Below are positions 17,040-26,116 of a DNA stretch of 64,000 bases, piece by piece. This DNA is from Marispirochaeta aestuarii. Lineage in GTDB: Bacteria > Spirochaetota > Spirochaetia > JC444 > Marispirochaetaceae. Each line of letters begins with the position of its first letter. Positions within the stretch are counted from its first letter, which is position 1. The notes under the pieces were generated by a model. It was not told the origin of the DNA, did no database searches, and saw only the letters and a list, made by a program, of their open reading frames with translations. Position numbers and translations under genes: made by a program. The DNA lies in assembly GCF_002087085.1 (NCBI RefSeq), contig NZ_MWQY01000001.1, positions 124,001 to 188,000 of the forward strand, written 5' to 3'.

Positions 17040-17675
17040 ATGGGGATTCAGGAACGGAAAGAGCGGGATAAGAAGCGGCGTATCAGCGAGATTATTACCG
17101 CTGCCCGGCAGATTTTTATCTCCAAGGGATATACGGATACCACCATGCTGGACATCGCCGAAAAATCGGAGCTGAGTCGCCGTACCCTTTATCTGTATTT
17201 CAAGAGTAAAGAGGAGATTTCCTTCGCTCTTATGTACAATGCCTTCAGGGAACTCTATAAACGGATTCAGGCCTCCTACGAGGGGGGCGGAACGGGGATG
17301 GAAAAGATCGGACGCCTGAAACGTGCCTACCTCGATTTCTATAAGGATGATTTCGATAACTTCTATTTTACCGTCTATTTCAATGTCAAACTGAATTTGC
17401 GCAACATGGAGCAGGAAGATGCCAGGCGCTGTTTTGACGTGATAGAAAAAATACTCTCCCTCTTTGCCGTTATTCTTGAGGAGGGGACCCGGGACGGCAG
17501 TTTTCGGCCCCTGAAGGACTTCAAGTTGACCGCACTGGTTCTCGGAGAGATGATTCAGGCCTCCATGCAGCAGGTGGCGAGCCAGTATGAGCTTCTGGAG
17601 CGTGCAACAGGAAGAACCCAGGAGGAAATCCTGACCGAGCTCTTCGATTTGTCTATTCATTCCATAATCGCGTAA
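17040..17675 (+). CDS. TetR-family transcriptional regulator
   Basis: 211 residues. The N-terminal helix-turn-helix is canonical: IITAARQIFISKGYTDTTM, then DIAEKSELSRRTLYLYFKSKEE (about 18-60). The C-terminal ligand domain is rich in Phe and Tyr (FYKDDFDNFYFTVYFN), suggesting a hydrophobic effector. It lies between two copies of the CACATAGAGTG operator and precedes the exporter by 96 nt, so it probably represses both the lipoprotein and the exporter operon. TATAAT at 16993-16998 may be its own -10 box. GGATGGAGGA is the ribosome-binding site. Confidence 0.9.
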   Translation: MGIQERKERDKKRRISEIITAARQIFISKGYTDTTMLDIAEKSELSRRTLYLYFKSKEEISFALMYNAFRELYKRIQASYEGGGTGMEKIGRLKRAYLDFYKDDFDNFYFTVYFNVKLNLRNMEQEDARRCFDVIEKILSLFAVILEEGTRDGSFRPLKDFKLTALVLGEMIQASMQQVASQYELLERATGRTQEEILTELFDLSIHSIIA

Positions 17676-17694
17676 ATGATGTAAAGAATAATTC

Positions 17695-17705
17695 ACACCA
17701 TGTGT
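17695..17705 (+). promoter_or_regulatory. Short inverted repeat upstream of the exporter operon
   Basis: ACAC-CAT-GTGT is a perfect 4-bp inverted repeat about 32 nt upstream of the CACATAGAGTG operator copy. Its ACAC/GTGT half-sites match those of the 16698 palindrome, so it could be an auxiliary site with a shorter centre. Confidence 0.3.
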
Positions 17706-17736
17706 TGATCTTTGCAGCGTATGTTTACCTGAATAT

Positions 17737-17755
17737 CACATAGAGTGCATATAAT
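17737..17755 (+). promoter_or_regulatory. TetR operator core plus -10 box of the exporter operon
   Basis: CACATAGAGTG (17737-17747) is identical to the core of the perfect palindrome at 16698-16714, though its outer arms are less symmetric. TATAAT follows at 17750-17755; the best -35 candidate (TTTACC at 17724-17729) has a long 20-nt spacer. The site lies between the -35 and -10 regions. Confidence 0.55.
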
Positions 17756-17771
17756 GCATCAGGAGTTTTTA

Positions 17772-20462
17772 ATGAGCTGGATAACGAAGCATCCAAAGTT
17801 TGTGCTTGCCATGACATTGATTATAACTATCATTACCGGTCTGCTCATTCCCGGAATTGTCATTAATAACAGCGTAAGGGTCTTTTTCCCCGATGATCAT
17901 CCCTCGAATGTGAAACTTGAGCAGCTTGACGAGACCTACGGGAATCAAATACTGATGGTTGTCTCTTTGACTGATGAAGAGAAGGGCATTCTGACCCCGG
18001 CGCTTATTAATCATGTTTCAGAGCTGGTGAAAGAAATAGAAACCTATGATTTTGTCGAGGATGTAAAGGCCCTGACCAATACGGACTATCCCGTGGGGAC
18101 CGAAGAAGGAATGGAGGTCGGTCCCCTCATCCCCAGGGATTTCTCCGGAAGCGGCGAGGAGATCGAAGAGATCCGCCGCAGGCTGATGGACTGGCCCCGG
18201 ATGTACAGAAAAATGGTCTACAGCGATGACTTGAAAGCTACCCAGCTGATCATTTCAATTGACTATGATCATGAGGCCAGGGACCTGGATATCCTCTATT
18301 CAAAGGTCGTATCCCTGATCAGGGAGAAAGGTCTTTCCGGTGTCGAGTATCGCATGGCGGGACATCCGGTCATAACCCAGCGGGCCAGGGCATACATGTA
18401 TCATGATCTTCTGATCCTGATTCCAGTAGTCCTGGCGGTCATTCTTACGATTCTCTTTCTGGCCTTTAAACGGCCCCGGGCGACGCTGCTTCCGGTAATC
18501 ACTGTCGCAATTGCAACCGTCTGGACCTTCGGTGTAATGGCCCTGGCCGGGATCGAGTTCACCATTATCACCACGTGTCTGCCGGTTCTGTTGATCGCGG
18601 TGGGCAGCGCCTACGGCATCCATGTTCTAAATCATTATTACGATGAACTTTCAGAGACGGATTCCGGGCTTGAGCACACTGAACTGGTCGCCAGGTCTGT
18701 TCGAAGGGTAAGCAAGCCTGTGCTCATGGCAGGCCTTACCACCATTGCCGGCTTTATGTCCATCGTAACCTCCCGGATTGTTCCCCTGCGGATGTTTGCG
18801 ATTTTCTCTTCCCTGGGGACTCTTTTTTCCCTGATTCTGGCAATGACCTTTATTCCGGCAATACTGTGCCTCAAGCCGCCCAAAGATCATGCAAAGATGC
18901 GCGACTCCGGCCATGCAGCTGAAATGCGGGAGCGCTTCTATATAAAGATCTTCAGCTATCTGCGCAGCCGTAAACCGGCGCTCCTTCTGGGAACCGTGAT
19001 CATTATCGCTTTTTCGATCTACGGTCTGACGCAGATCGATATCGAGAGTTCGATGCTCGATTACTTTCCAAAGCAGAGTACCATGCGGCAGCATAACGAC
19101 TACATTGCAAAGACGTTCAGCGGTACCAATATCTTCAGTCTTGTCATCAAAGGAGAGAAGTCGGGGGATCTTGCCAGGCCCGAGATTCTGAAGGTCATGG
19201 ATGACCTGAAAACCTATCTGATCGAGCATCATGAAAAAATCGGCAAGATTATATCCTACTCGGATTTTATCCGGCGGATGAACATGATAATGAACTACCC
19301 CCCCGCGGAGGTTCCGGCGGACGGCGACGTTGTCACGCCTGTGGAGTCCTCATTTTCCTCAGACGACGACGTGGAATTTGCGAGTTTCTTCGACGACGCT
19401 GAACCGGAGGAGGATGCCTCGTTCTCGAGTTTCTTTGGCGAAGAAGATTCCGGGAAAGGGGCCGCGGGAGAGGTGGTTTCCACAATAGCTGAAAAGAAGG
19501 AATCCCCCTTTCCCTACGAACAGTATGCAAAAGAGATGACGTACCGCGATTTTCTTGAACTCATCAGTGAAGCGGCCCTGGAGAAATCCGGCACTGAGCT
19601 GACCGGAGGTGAGCTTGTTACGCTTATCCAGCGAAGGTTCAACTATCGCGGAGCTGCCTTCGACGAAATTCCCTGCGATCCCGGCAGATATCCGGTGGAA
19701 ACCCGGGAGGACCTGGCCGATCTGATCAGCCAGTACCTGCTGCTCTATTCGGGCTCCCTGGATGAGTTTGCCGATGACGCGCTTGAACCGACTGAGGCCT
19801 GCATGACGATACAAATGACCAATAACGCCACCGGACCTGTAGCCGAGGTCATCAAAGACGCCAGGGCCTTCGCGGAACGGAATTTTCCCGATGGGTATGT
19901 GCTCGAAGCGGGGGGTACCGCCGAAATGGAGCTGGCGCTGACCAGGATGGTCACCAGTTCACAGATAGTGAGTCTCGTCGTGGCCCTGGTCATCGTTTTC
20001 ATCATCATTGCCCTGGCCTTCCGCAGTATCCTGGCGGGATTGATCGGCTGTGTTCCTTTGAGCATGGCGATTCTGATCAATTTTGGAATCATGGGGCTCA
20101 CCGGCATCAATCTCGATATTGTTACATCCCTTATAGCATCCATCGCGATCGGTATCGGAGTGGATTATACGATTCACTTTATGACCAACTATCACGAGGA
20201 ACGGTTAAAGAGCGGCGATCTGCAGCAGGTAACCAGGAATTCCCTGAAGCTCTCCGGACGGGCAATCCTGATCAACGCGCTGGCGGTAGGTCTCGGCTTT
20301 GCGGTGCTGCTGTTCTCTGGTTTTGTCGTTCTGCGCTATATCGGCCTTCTTGTGGCGATAATAATGGGAACTTCATCCCTGGCGGCACTGGTTCTTCTGC
20401 CCATTATTCTGAATACCTTCCGCCCCTCTTTCATGACCCGGAAGTCAGGCGGGAAGCAATAA
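17772..20462 (+). CDS. MMPL/RND-superfamily exporter
   Basis: 896-residue inner-membrane protein with duplicated RND architecture: TM1, a large periplasmic loop, five or six TM segments (about 215-380) including an SSD-like bundle, then a second copy (TM7 near 410, second loop, and a final helix bundle from about 735). AIGIGVDYTIHFMTNYHEER near 790 is typical of MMPL-type lipid or hydrophobic-substrate exporters. The second loop contains an acidic, Ser/Phe-rich insert (about 520-570). I chose ATG 17772 because AGGAG lies 6 nt before it. First gene of exporter/LolA-like/beta-barrel; the proton-driven mechanism is family knowledge and the substrate is unknown. Confidence 0.9.
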   Translation: MSWITKHPKFVLAMTLIITIITGLLIPGIVINNSVRVFFPDDHPSNVKLEQLDETYGNQILMVVSLTDEEKGILTPALINHVSELVKEIETYDFVEDVKALTNTDYPVGTEEGMEVGPLIPRDFSGSGEEIEEIRRRLMDWPRMYRKMVYSDDLKATQLIISIDYDHEARDLDILYSKVVSLIREKGLSGVEYRMAGHPVITQRARAYMYHDLLILIPVVLAVILTILFLAFKRPRATLLPVITVAIATVWTFGVMALAGIEFTIITTCLPVLLIAVGSAYGIHVLNHYYDELSETDSGLEHTELVARSVRRVSKPVLMAGLTTIAGFMSIVTSRIVPLRMFAIFSSLGTLFSLILAMTFIPAILCLKPPKDHAKMRDSGHAAEMRERFYIKIFSYLRSRKPALLLGTVIIIAFSIYGLTQIDIESSMLDYFPKQSTMRQHNDYIAKTFSGTNIFSLVIKGEKSGDLARPEILKVMDDLKTYLIEHHEKIGKIISYSDFIRRMNMIMNYPPAEVPADGDVVTPVESSFSSDDDVEFASFFDDAEPEEDASFSSFFGEEDSGKGAAGEVVSTIAEKKESPFPYEQYAKEMTYRDFLELISEAALEKSGTELTGGELVTLIQRRFNYRGAAFDEIPCDPGRYPVETREDLADLISQYLLLYSGSLDEFADDALEPTEACMTIQMTNNATGPVAEVIKDARAFAERNFPDGYVLEAGGTAEMELALTRMVTSSQIVSLVVALVIVFIIIALAFRSILAGLIGCVPLSMAILINFGIMGLTGINLDIVTSLIASIAIGIGVDYTIHFMTNYHEERLKSGDLQQVTRNSLKLSGRAILINALAVGLGFAVLLFSGFVVLRYIGLLVAIIMGTSSLAALVLLPIILNTFRPSFMTRKSGGKQ

Positions 20463-20493
20463 CACAGCACTATCTTTTTTAGGAGTTAACAAG

Positions 20494-21264
20494 ATGATCA
20501 AAAGAATCGCAGCAGTTGCAGCAGCAGTAATGATCCCCTTGAGCCTCTTCGGGCTGGACGGTACAGAGATCGCCCGCCGGGCTCATGATATTGAGGATGG
20601 GGACACAAGTCACAGTGCGGTACAGATGGACCTTATCGAGAGTGACGGCGAAGTAAAAAGCCGGCTTATCGAGGAATGGGGCAGGGATGAGGGAGACCTG
20701 ACATCCATGGTAATGGTCTTCCGAAGTCCCGCGTCAGTCAAGGATACCCGGTATCTGCAGATTGAGAACGAGAACAGGGACGATGATAAATGGATCTATC
20801 TGCCGGCCCTGAAGCGGGTGAGGCGTATCGCGTCTTCCGAAGGAGACAAATCCTTTATGGGTTCTGATGCGACCTACGACGACATGGAAACACGGGAAGT
20901 GGAGCGGGACCATCACGAGCTTCTGCGGGAAGAGCGCTTCGAGAAATGGGATTGCCATGTGGTCAAGGCCTGGGCCAAGGACCCTGAAGACAGCCAGTAC
21001 TCCTACCGGATCACATGGTTCGATACAGCGAGTTTTGTTCCGGTAAAAGTCGAGATGTACGATAAGCAGGAGACGCTTCTCAAAGTGCTCAGTGTCGAGG
21101 TGCTGGAGCAGGTTCAGGGCTACTGGACTCCGCTGCAGACTCTGATGGAGAACGTCCAGACCGGTCACGCCACCAGGCTTACCTTCAAGAAGATTGTCTA
21201 TGACGAGCCCCTGCCGGATGCGCTCTTTTCCACCTCTTTCCTGGAAACCGGACGCGTCCGCTAG
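20494..21264 (+). CDS. Outer-membrane lipoprotein-sorting (LolA-like) protein
   Basis: 256 residues; a signal peptide ends near residue 22 (MIPLSLFGLDG). The rest matches the periplasmic LolA-like family found beside MMPL exporters: VFRSPASVKDTRYLQIENEN, DDKWIYLPALKRVRRIASSEGDKSFMGSDATYDD split over residues 85-135, and LTFKKIVYDEPLPDALF. LolA folds shield acyl chains, so a periplasmic lipid or lipoprotein carrier is the natural inference. Strong AGGAG before ATG; 31 nt after the exporter and 11 nt before the barrel gene. Confidence 0.85.
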   Translation: MIKRIAAVAAAVMIPLSLFGLDGTEIARRAHDIEDGDTSHSAVQMDLIESDGEVKSRLIEEWGRDEGDLTSMVMVFRSPASVKDTRYLQIENENRDDDKWIYLPALKRVRRIASSEGDKSFMGSDATYDDMETREVERDHHELLREERFEKWDCHVVKAWAKDPEDSQYSYRITWFDTASFVPVKVEMYDKQETLLKVLSVEVLEQVQGYWTPLQTLMENVQTGHATRLTFKKIVYDEPLPDALFSTSFLETGRVR

Positions 21265-21275
21265 GGAGGAACGGG

Positions 21276-22685
21276 ATGAAACGAATCTTTACAGCCGTGG
21301 TGCCGGTATGTATTTTGGCTTTTGTTCTGATCGTGCCGGTGTCAGCGGATGATTTCAGCTTTGATGAAATAGAAGGTTTTGACGAGGAGGGCGCTGTTAC
21401 AGGCGCCCTCGAGATAGACGGAGAGCTGATCTTCCGCACCCGTGCCTATGTAAGCGAAAAAGCCCTGGAGGATGCCGGCGACCTGTCGGCGGAGGGAGAT
21501 TCCCTTGAGGCCCTGCCCGGCGCACGAATCAATTTCAGTTATGCCGCGGAAAAGGCCGATATCTTCGTCAACCTTTACGCCGATCGTGCAAAGCTGGCTG
21601 AGCATCCGGAAAAACTGCTGGATGAAGCCTGGTTCCGCTATTACGGCAAGGGGTATGAGCTTGAAGCCGGTCTGATGAAAGTCGTCTGGGGTAAGGGCGA
21701 TCAGCTGCATGTCGTCGATTTCCTGAATGCGGATGATCTTTCCGACGCGGTAAACCCGGATTATCTTGACCGGCGACTGGCGACTCCGATGATAAAGCTC
21801 AACCTCTATCCCGGGGAGAGAGGAAAACTGGAGATAGTCTTCCTGCCGACGCTGAGGGCAGACGAGATACCTCTCGAGGGCCCCTGGGCGCCCGGGGATG
21901 CTCAGGCCCTGGCCGGATACGCGGAAACCCTTGTTGATAATCTTGATCCCGATCCCTCCGGACTGGCAGATTTTCTGGACGGTGATGCCCTGTATCCCGA
22001 TACTGATACCCTGGACTATTCCCAGGCTGCCCTGCGATATACCGATACCGTCGGGGCCCTGGATTGGGGCGTCAGCTACTACTATGGCTTCCTGAAACAG
22101 CCCTCAGTCAAGGTAAGCTTTGTGGATCCCCTTGATCCGGCAACCGTGAACGGACTGAAGCTCTCTTACGACCGGGTAAATGCCTTCGGTCTGGAGGCGG
22201 GAGCTGTCTTCGGCGGCTTCAACATGCGGGGTGAGTCGGCCTTGTATCTGAGCGAGGATGCAGACGGAGACGATCCCTATGTTCACAACAGCAGAATGAG
22301 CTGTCTGGCCGGCTTCGATCGGGATCTGCCCTTCAGTAATATGAATATCAATCTTCAATATACCGGGAACCTGGTTTTGGATGACCGGGAGATCGTCCGT
22401 TCGGATGATGTGGATTACGATCCCGACGGTCGCTACTTCAGGCAGCGACTGATCCTGAAGCTCACCGACTCCTGGGACCATGAGATGCTCAAACCGGAAC
22501 TCAAGGGGATATATACCTTCGAAGACCGGGACTATCTGATTGCTCCTGGAATCGTATTCAAGCCGGCGGACAATTTCGAAGTCGAGCTCCAGGCAGGCTT
22601 CTACGGTGGCGAAGAGGATTACACCGATCTGGCGCAGTACGATGATGCGGATTACGTCGAACTTGGATTCACCTGCGCGTTCTAG
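21276..22685 (+). CDS. Outer-membrane beta-barrel protein (DUF1302-like)
   Basis: 469 residues with a signal peptide cleaved near VSADDF (about 25). The body alternates amphipathic strands rich in Tyr/Phe and Asp, and the last residues (DYVELGFTCAF) end in Phe with an outer-membrane beta-signal pattern. AGLMKVVWGKGDQLHVVDFLN near 130-150 resembles the DUF1302-type barrels found with MMPL/LolA-like pairs. Likely the outer-membrane partner of the exporter. GGGAGGAA precedes ATG and a terminator follows, so it ends the operon. Confidence 0.75.
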   Translation: MKRIFTAVVPVCILAFVLIVPVSADDFSFDEIEGFDEEGAVTGALEIDGELIFRTRAYVSEKALEDAGDLSAEGDSLEALPGARINFSYAAEKADIFVNLYADRAKLAEHPEKLLDEAWFRYYGKGYELEAGLMKVVWGKGDQLHVVDFLNADDLSDAVNPDYLDRRLATPMIKLNLYPGERGKLEIVFLPTLRADEIPLEGPWAPGDAQALAGYAETLVDNLDPDPSGLADFLDGDALYPDTDTLDYSQAALRYTDTVGALDWGVSYYYGFLKQPSVKVSFVDPLDPATVNGLKLSYDRVNAFGLEAGAVFGGFNMRGESALYLSEDADGDDPYVHNSRMSCLAGFDRDLPFSNMNINLQYTGNLVLDDREIVRSDDVDYDPDGRYFRQRLILKLTDSWDHEMLKPELKGIYTFEDRDYLIAPGIVFKPADNFEVELQAGFYGGEEDYTDLAQYDDADYVELGFTCAF

Positions 22686-22706
22686 GAATTATCGCCCCTT
22701 TCTGCC

Positions 22707-22758
22707 GCCCGGCGCAACTTCCCTGTTCTTCTGCAGGCGGAGGACGCCGGGCTTTTTT
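22707..22758 (+). terminator. Terminator of the exporter operon
   Basis: GCCCGGCG (22707-22714) pairs perfectly with CGCCGGGC (22745-22752) across a 30-nt loop, followed by six T. The loop is long but the stem is strong and the position fits. It also lies just beyond the 3' end of the converging DUF4954 gene. Confidence 0.65.
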
Positions 22759-22771
22759 ACGCCCCCCGGGG

Positions 22772-24784
22772 CTATTTCAGAAGCTGCCGTACCGAGCGGA
22801 AGCGTCTGATCATGACATCGCTCTCTTTCCGGATCTGCCGTACGAACTCATTCCCGTCAATCGTGCCCAGAACGGCGGTTTTTTCTGCCTCGTTCTGGAA
22901 GTTTACTGTCCTGAAGGGGTCGAGAAAATCTTTGCTGCGGCTTTTATAGACCTCCCCGGCAATCTGCTCCTGAATCTGTTCCGCCGCGGTAAAGAGTCTT
23001 TGCCATCCCGGGGCATCAGGGATATTCCCTTCGAGCAGAAGAAAGCAGGCCCAGGCGTCCCGTATTTTTTCCGCCGGATAGGTCTTATCCCACTTTTCAC
23101 AGCGACGATGGATATCCTGCCATCCCGCCAGGTTTCCGCTGCGGATCTCGTCCCGCAGGAGGTCGACTTTCCGCTCCGGAACCAGCTGTCCTCCCATGTT
23201 GATCCATTCCAGGGGATCCGCCGTATCCGTATCGCCGGGAAGCCCGGCGATCAAACCGGCTCCTTTTTCTTCCAGACCGGGCAGAAGGGTGCTGGCGATG
23301 TAATAGAGAAGCATTTCCCGGTAGGCCTGTCGTGCCGCAGCGGCTTTCAGAATCCGGACTCTCCGCCGGGATCGTTCCACCAGGCCCCGGGGAGCTTCCA
23401 GGTTGTCGGCTTCCCCCGTCGGATCCCACTGGTCAAGAAGTTCCAGGGCGGATCGGATTTCCGCGGCCGTGTCGGGGGCCAGAAAATCAAACTCCAGGTG
23501 CTGACGGGGCTGTATGCGCCTGTCCCTGGCGGCATATTTTCGCGAGTTCCGGACCAGGGCATACATGTTGTAGTTCCACCAGAAGGCGGGGATTATATCA
23601 AGGCACCCGTCATGTTCGTTGTTGTTCACCAGGGAAAAGGGAAGGGGGATGTCCAGTTCCGACGGATAGCTGCCCTTGGCGATCAGGGTGAAGGAGGCGA
23701 ATCTGGAGGGGTGCTTCAGGCTGACGTTCAATCCGGGCCAGAAGCCCCTGCCCGCATGAAGTTCGTTGTCGGCGCTCCGGCTGTTGTGATTCGATCCTAC
23801 GGTTGCCCCGGCGGCCAGATTGCTCTGACCCATGAGCAGGGATGCGATAAGGAAGGAGTTGTTGTGGTGCTGCTCGTGAAAGGGAAAAATCAGGCTGTTG
23901 GAGACTTCGCAGCAGGCAATGGTGGAGTTGTCTCCCACAAAACAGTGGGAGAGACGCAGCCCCTTTGTGAGCGTAACATGGGAGGCCAGAACGAAATCCT
24001 CCGCCATTGCTCCATCGAGAATGCTGCATCCGGGACCGGTAATACCCCTTCGCAGTATGGTACCGAAGCCTATGCTGGTCGGCTCATCCCCGGAAGAATC
24101 AATGCTCAGGTCCTCCAGTACATCCGCTCCCCTGATTCGGCAGAAGCTGCCGATTCGCAGATCGATCAGGCTGCGGCAGCCCTGGATAAAGGTGTTTTCG
24201 CCGATTTCTCCCCTGTCTGATCCGCTGAAGGAGCGGTCTGTAATCTCTTCCAGGCGCCGCATCAGCTCTGAATCCTCCCGGTAACGGGACCAGAGAAAGG
24301 CGTCTGATCCCGTCATTCCGGGGAAGGGCGGTACCCCGCGGTCTCCGGCTTCGTTGATCAGGGAGATGCGCCGACGGGAGGATTCTTCCTCGCCGGGATT
24401 GCGTATTCCGCAGCCGAATTTTGCTCCGGGGCGGGTATAGATCTCCTGTATATCCGAGAGGATGCATCCCTGCCCCAGGTTGAAATTTGCGCAGTACGCC
24501 AGGTTTCTGATTACCGTCTGCCCTCCGATGCGGCAGTCGCGGATTTCGCTGTTGCAGATTCCGACCTCCAGCGTCCTGCCGTCATGACTCCGTCTTTCCG
24601 GATGGAGGCCCTGTATCCTGATCTCTCCGCTGAAGCTGGTGTTTCTGATCAGGTCGGGAAAAAAAGGATCGCAAACAAAAAAGGTGCTCCAGTCTTCCAC
24701 CCTGTTACCGTTGGCAAGGAGCTGCTTTTTCTCTTCCGGGCTGAGCTGCCGGTATTCCTCCGGACCAGGGTTCCGTATAGTCAT
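22772..24784 (-). CDS. DUF4954 family left-handed beta-helix protein
   Basis: 670 residues. From about 60 to 370 it shows hexapeptide-like periodicity (GQTVIRNLAYCANFNLGQG, IGSFCRIRGADVLEDL, NSTIACCEVSNSLIF), as in left-handed beta-helix acyl/nucleotidyl transferases. GSNHNSRSADNELHAGRG is strongly conserved-looking, with His and Asn residues that could form an active site. The C-terminal 250 residues are helical. The family occurs in Bacteroidetes and spirochaetes; its function is unknown to me. Start 6 nt after the FAD-subunit stop, last gene of the NusG-paralogue operon. Confidence 0.8.
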   Translation of the reverse strand: MTIRNPGPEEYRQLSPEEKKQLLANGNRVEDWSTFFVCDPFFPDLIRNTSFSGEIRIQGLHPERRSHDGRTLEVGICNSEIRDCRIGGQTVIRNLAYCANFNLGQGCILSDIQEIYTRPGAKFGCGIRNPGEEESSRRRISLINEAGDRGVPPFPGMTGSDAFLWSRYREDSELMRRLEEITDRSFSGSDRGEIGENTFIQGCRSLIDLRIGSFCRIRGADVLEDLSIDSSGDEPTSIGFGTILRRGITGPGCSILDGAMAEDFVLASHVTLTKGLRLSHCFVGDNSTIACCEVSNSLIFPFHEQHHNNSFLIASLLMGQSNLAAGATVGSNHNSRSADNELHAGRGFWPGLNVSLKHPSRFASFTLIAKGSYPSELDIPLPFSLVNNNEHDGCLDIIPAFWWNYNMYALVRNSRKYAARDRRIQPRQHLEFDFLAPDTAAEIRSALELLDQWDPTGEADNLEAPRGLVERSRRRVRILKAAAARQAYREMLLYYIASTLLPGLEEKGAGLIAGLPGDTDTADPLEWINMGGQLVPERKVDLLRDEIRSGNLAGWQDIHRRCEKWDKTYPAEKIRDAWACFLLLEGNIPDAPGWQRLFTAAEQIQEQIAGEVYKSRSKDFLDPFRTVNFQNEAEKTAVLGTIDGNEFVRQIRKESDVMIRRFRSVRQLLK

Positions 24785-24789
24785 CTGTA

Positions 24790-25647
24790 CTACTCCGAAT
24801 CGTTGAGGATCTGGAGAAACCAGTTCAGGCTGCGCCGTATGCGGTGGACGTTGAATTTGTCCATCTCCGGATGATTCCGTTCGATCTGCTGGTGAAGCAT
24901 CCGCCCCATTTCGAGTCCGTCCTCCGGGGGTATCGGAAGCTTCCTGCCGATGAGTTCCGCCTCGATGTTTCGTGTGCGTATTGTCAGGCGGTTGCCGATG
25001 CAGAAGCTGGTTCTCAGGTCGCTGATCACATCCTTCTGTTTGCGGACCACCCCGCAGAAAATAAAATGCTCCGGTGTAAAGAGCCGTTCCTGCTGACGGA
25101 ACTGCTCCACATCCCAGTCCATAAAGGGGATACGGATTCTTGTTACCAGTTCTCCCGGCTCAAGGAGCGGTCCTTCGTCTCCGCTGATAAAGCGGTTGAG
25201 GTTTACCCAGCGGGTATTGCCGACGCGACGCAGTTCCAGGCGTACATCCAGCAGCAGCAGGACCGGATATGTCGAAAGCCTGTGACTCCGGGCGCAGATG
25301 TTGCCTCCCAGGGTTGCGTGGTTGCGGACCGCGGCGTTACCGATGTTTCTCAGCGCGGCATACAGGGATCTGGGCATGACATGCCGCCCGGTATTGATTA
25401 TTTTGCTTATGGAGACCGCAGGCCCGATTTCCATGTAGCGTTCGGTACGGCTGATCTGGGATAGTTCGGAAACGTGGCCGAGATCGATAAGCTCACCGCC
25501 GAAACCTTCCCTCGGACCTTTGGACAGAAACAGGTAGGTTCCCCCCGCAAAGGGAACAGCCCCGGGGTGGTCCCGGTAATAGGAAAGAAGGTCCTGCAGG
25601 GTCGTCGGGGAGAATACCTTTGTGTTCCTCTGTTTTCTAACTGACAC
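24790..25647 (-). CDS. FAD-binding subunit, molybdenum-hydroxylase type (CoxM/XdhB-like)
   Basis: 285 residues. VPFAGGTYLFLSKG near 35-48 matches the AGGTDL FAD loop, and NHATLGGNICARSH near 110 matches TxGGN, but the Asp that normally follows the second loop is absent. The C-terminal domain (GVVRKQKDVISDLRTSFC) fits the CO-dehydrogenase flavoprotein C-terminal fold. It probably moves electrons from the Fe-S subunit to an acceptor. It overlaps the 2Fe-2S gene by 11 nt. Divergent enough that FAD binding is likely but not certain. Confidence 0.8.
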   Translation of the reverse strand: MSVRKQRNTKVFSPTTLQDLLSYYRDHPGAVPFAGGTYLFLSKGPREGFGGELIDLGHVSELSQISRTERYMEIGPAVSISKIINTGRHVMPRSLYAALRNIGNAAVRNHATLGGNICARSHRLSTYPVLLLLDVRLELRRVGNTRWVNLNRFISGDEGPLLEPGELVTRIRIPFMDWDVEQFRQQERLFTPEHFIFCGVVRKQKDVISDLRTSFCIGNRLTIRTRNIEAELIGRKLPIPPEDGLEMGRMLHQQIERNHPEMDKFNVHRIRRSLNWFLQILNDSE

Positions 25648-26116
25648 GGTGCCGGTTCCTTCGCAGACGGCCGGTGTATTGAACCGCCTTCAGGTAGGTA
25701 CGAAAATCGGTACAGCGGCACTTTACGGCCCGATAGTATTCGGCAATCTCTTCCTCTCCCGGGTTCGGGGATATCTCCAGCAGGGCATGGGTGGTCAATA
25801 TTCTGCCTGCGGCGCAGAACCGGCATGGTGAAAGCCCCGCTTCCCGAAAGCCTGCCAGGACCTCCTTGTAGGCGTGCTGCTTGGCGAAACCCTCGATGGT
25901 GGTAACCCTCATTCCCCGTACCCGGAAGAGGGGAGTCATACAGGAGTGGAATATCTCCCCGTTTATCAGGACTATACAGGAGCCGCACTCCCCGGAATAG
26001 CAGCTGGCATGGGTCCCTATCAGGTGGTAACGCTCCCGCAGCACATTGATCAGTCTGGTGTCAGCCTCGGCGTCAACGGTTTCTGAACTACCGTTCAACA
26101 TGAACTGAATTCTCAT
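25637..26116 (-). CDS. 2Fe-2S subunit, molybdenum-hydroxylase type (CoxS/XdhC-like)
   Basis: 159 residues with both Fe-S motifs: plant-type CYSGECGSC plus a later Cys (FHSC), then PCRFC and VKCRC in the helical domain. All eight expected cysteines are present. The residue before the third motif is Pro, where canonical subunits have Gln (QCGFC) touching the molybdopterin cofactor. That fits the unusual catalytic subunit next door. Its ATG overlaps the large-subunit stop by 4 nt. Confidence 0.85.
   Translation of the reverse strand: MRIQFMLNGSSETVDAEADTRLINVLRERYHLIGTHASCYSGECGSCIVLINGEIFHSCMTPLFRVRGMRVTTIEGFAKQHAYKEVLAGFREAGLSPCRFCAAGRILTTHALLEISPNPGEEEIAEYYRAVKCRCTDFRTYLKAVQYTGRLRRNRHRVS

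Noticed and set aside
17745-17771. In-frame ATG at 17745 as the exporter start
   Set aside because: It lies inside the operator/-10 region; ATG 17772 has AGGAG at the right distance and begins the family-like MSWITKHPKF.
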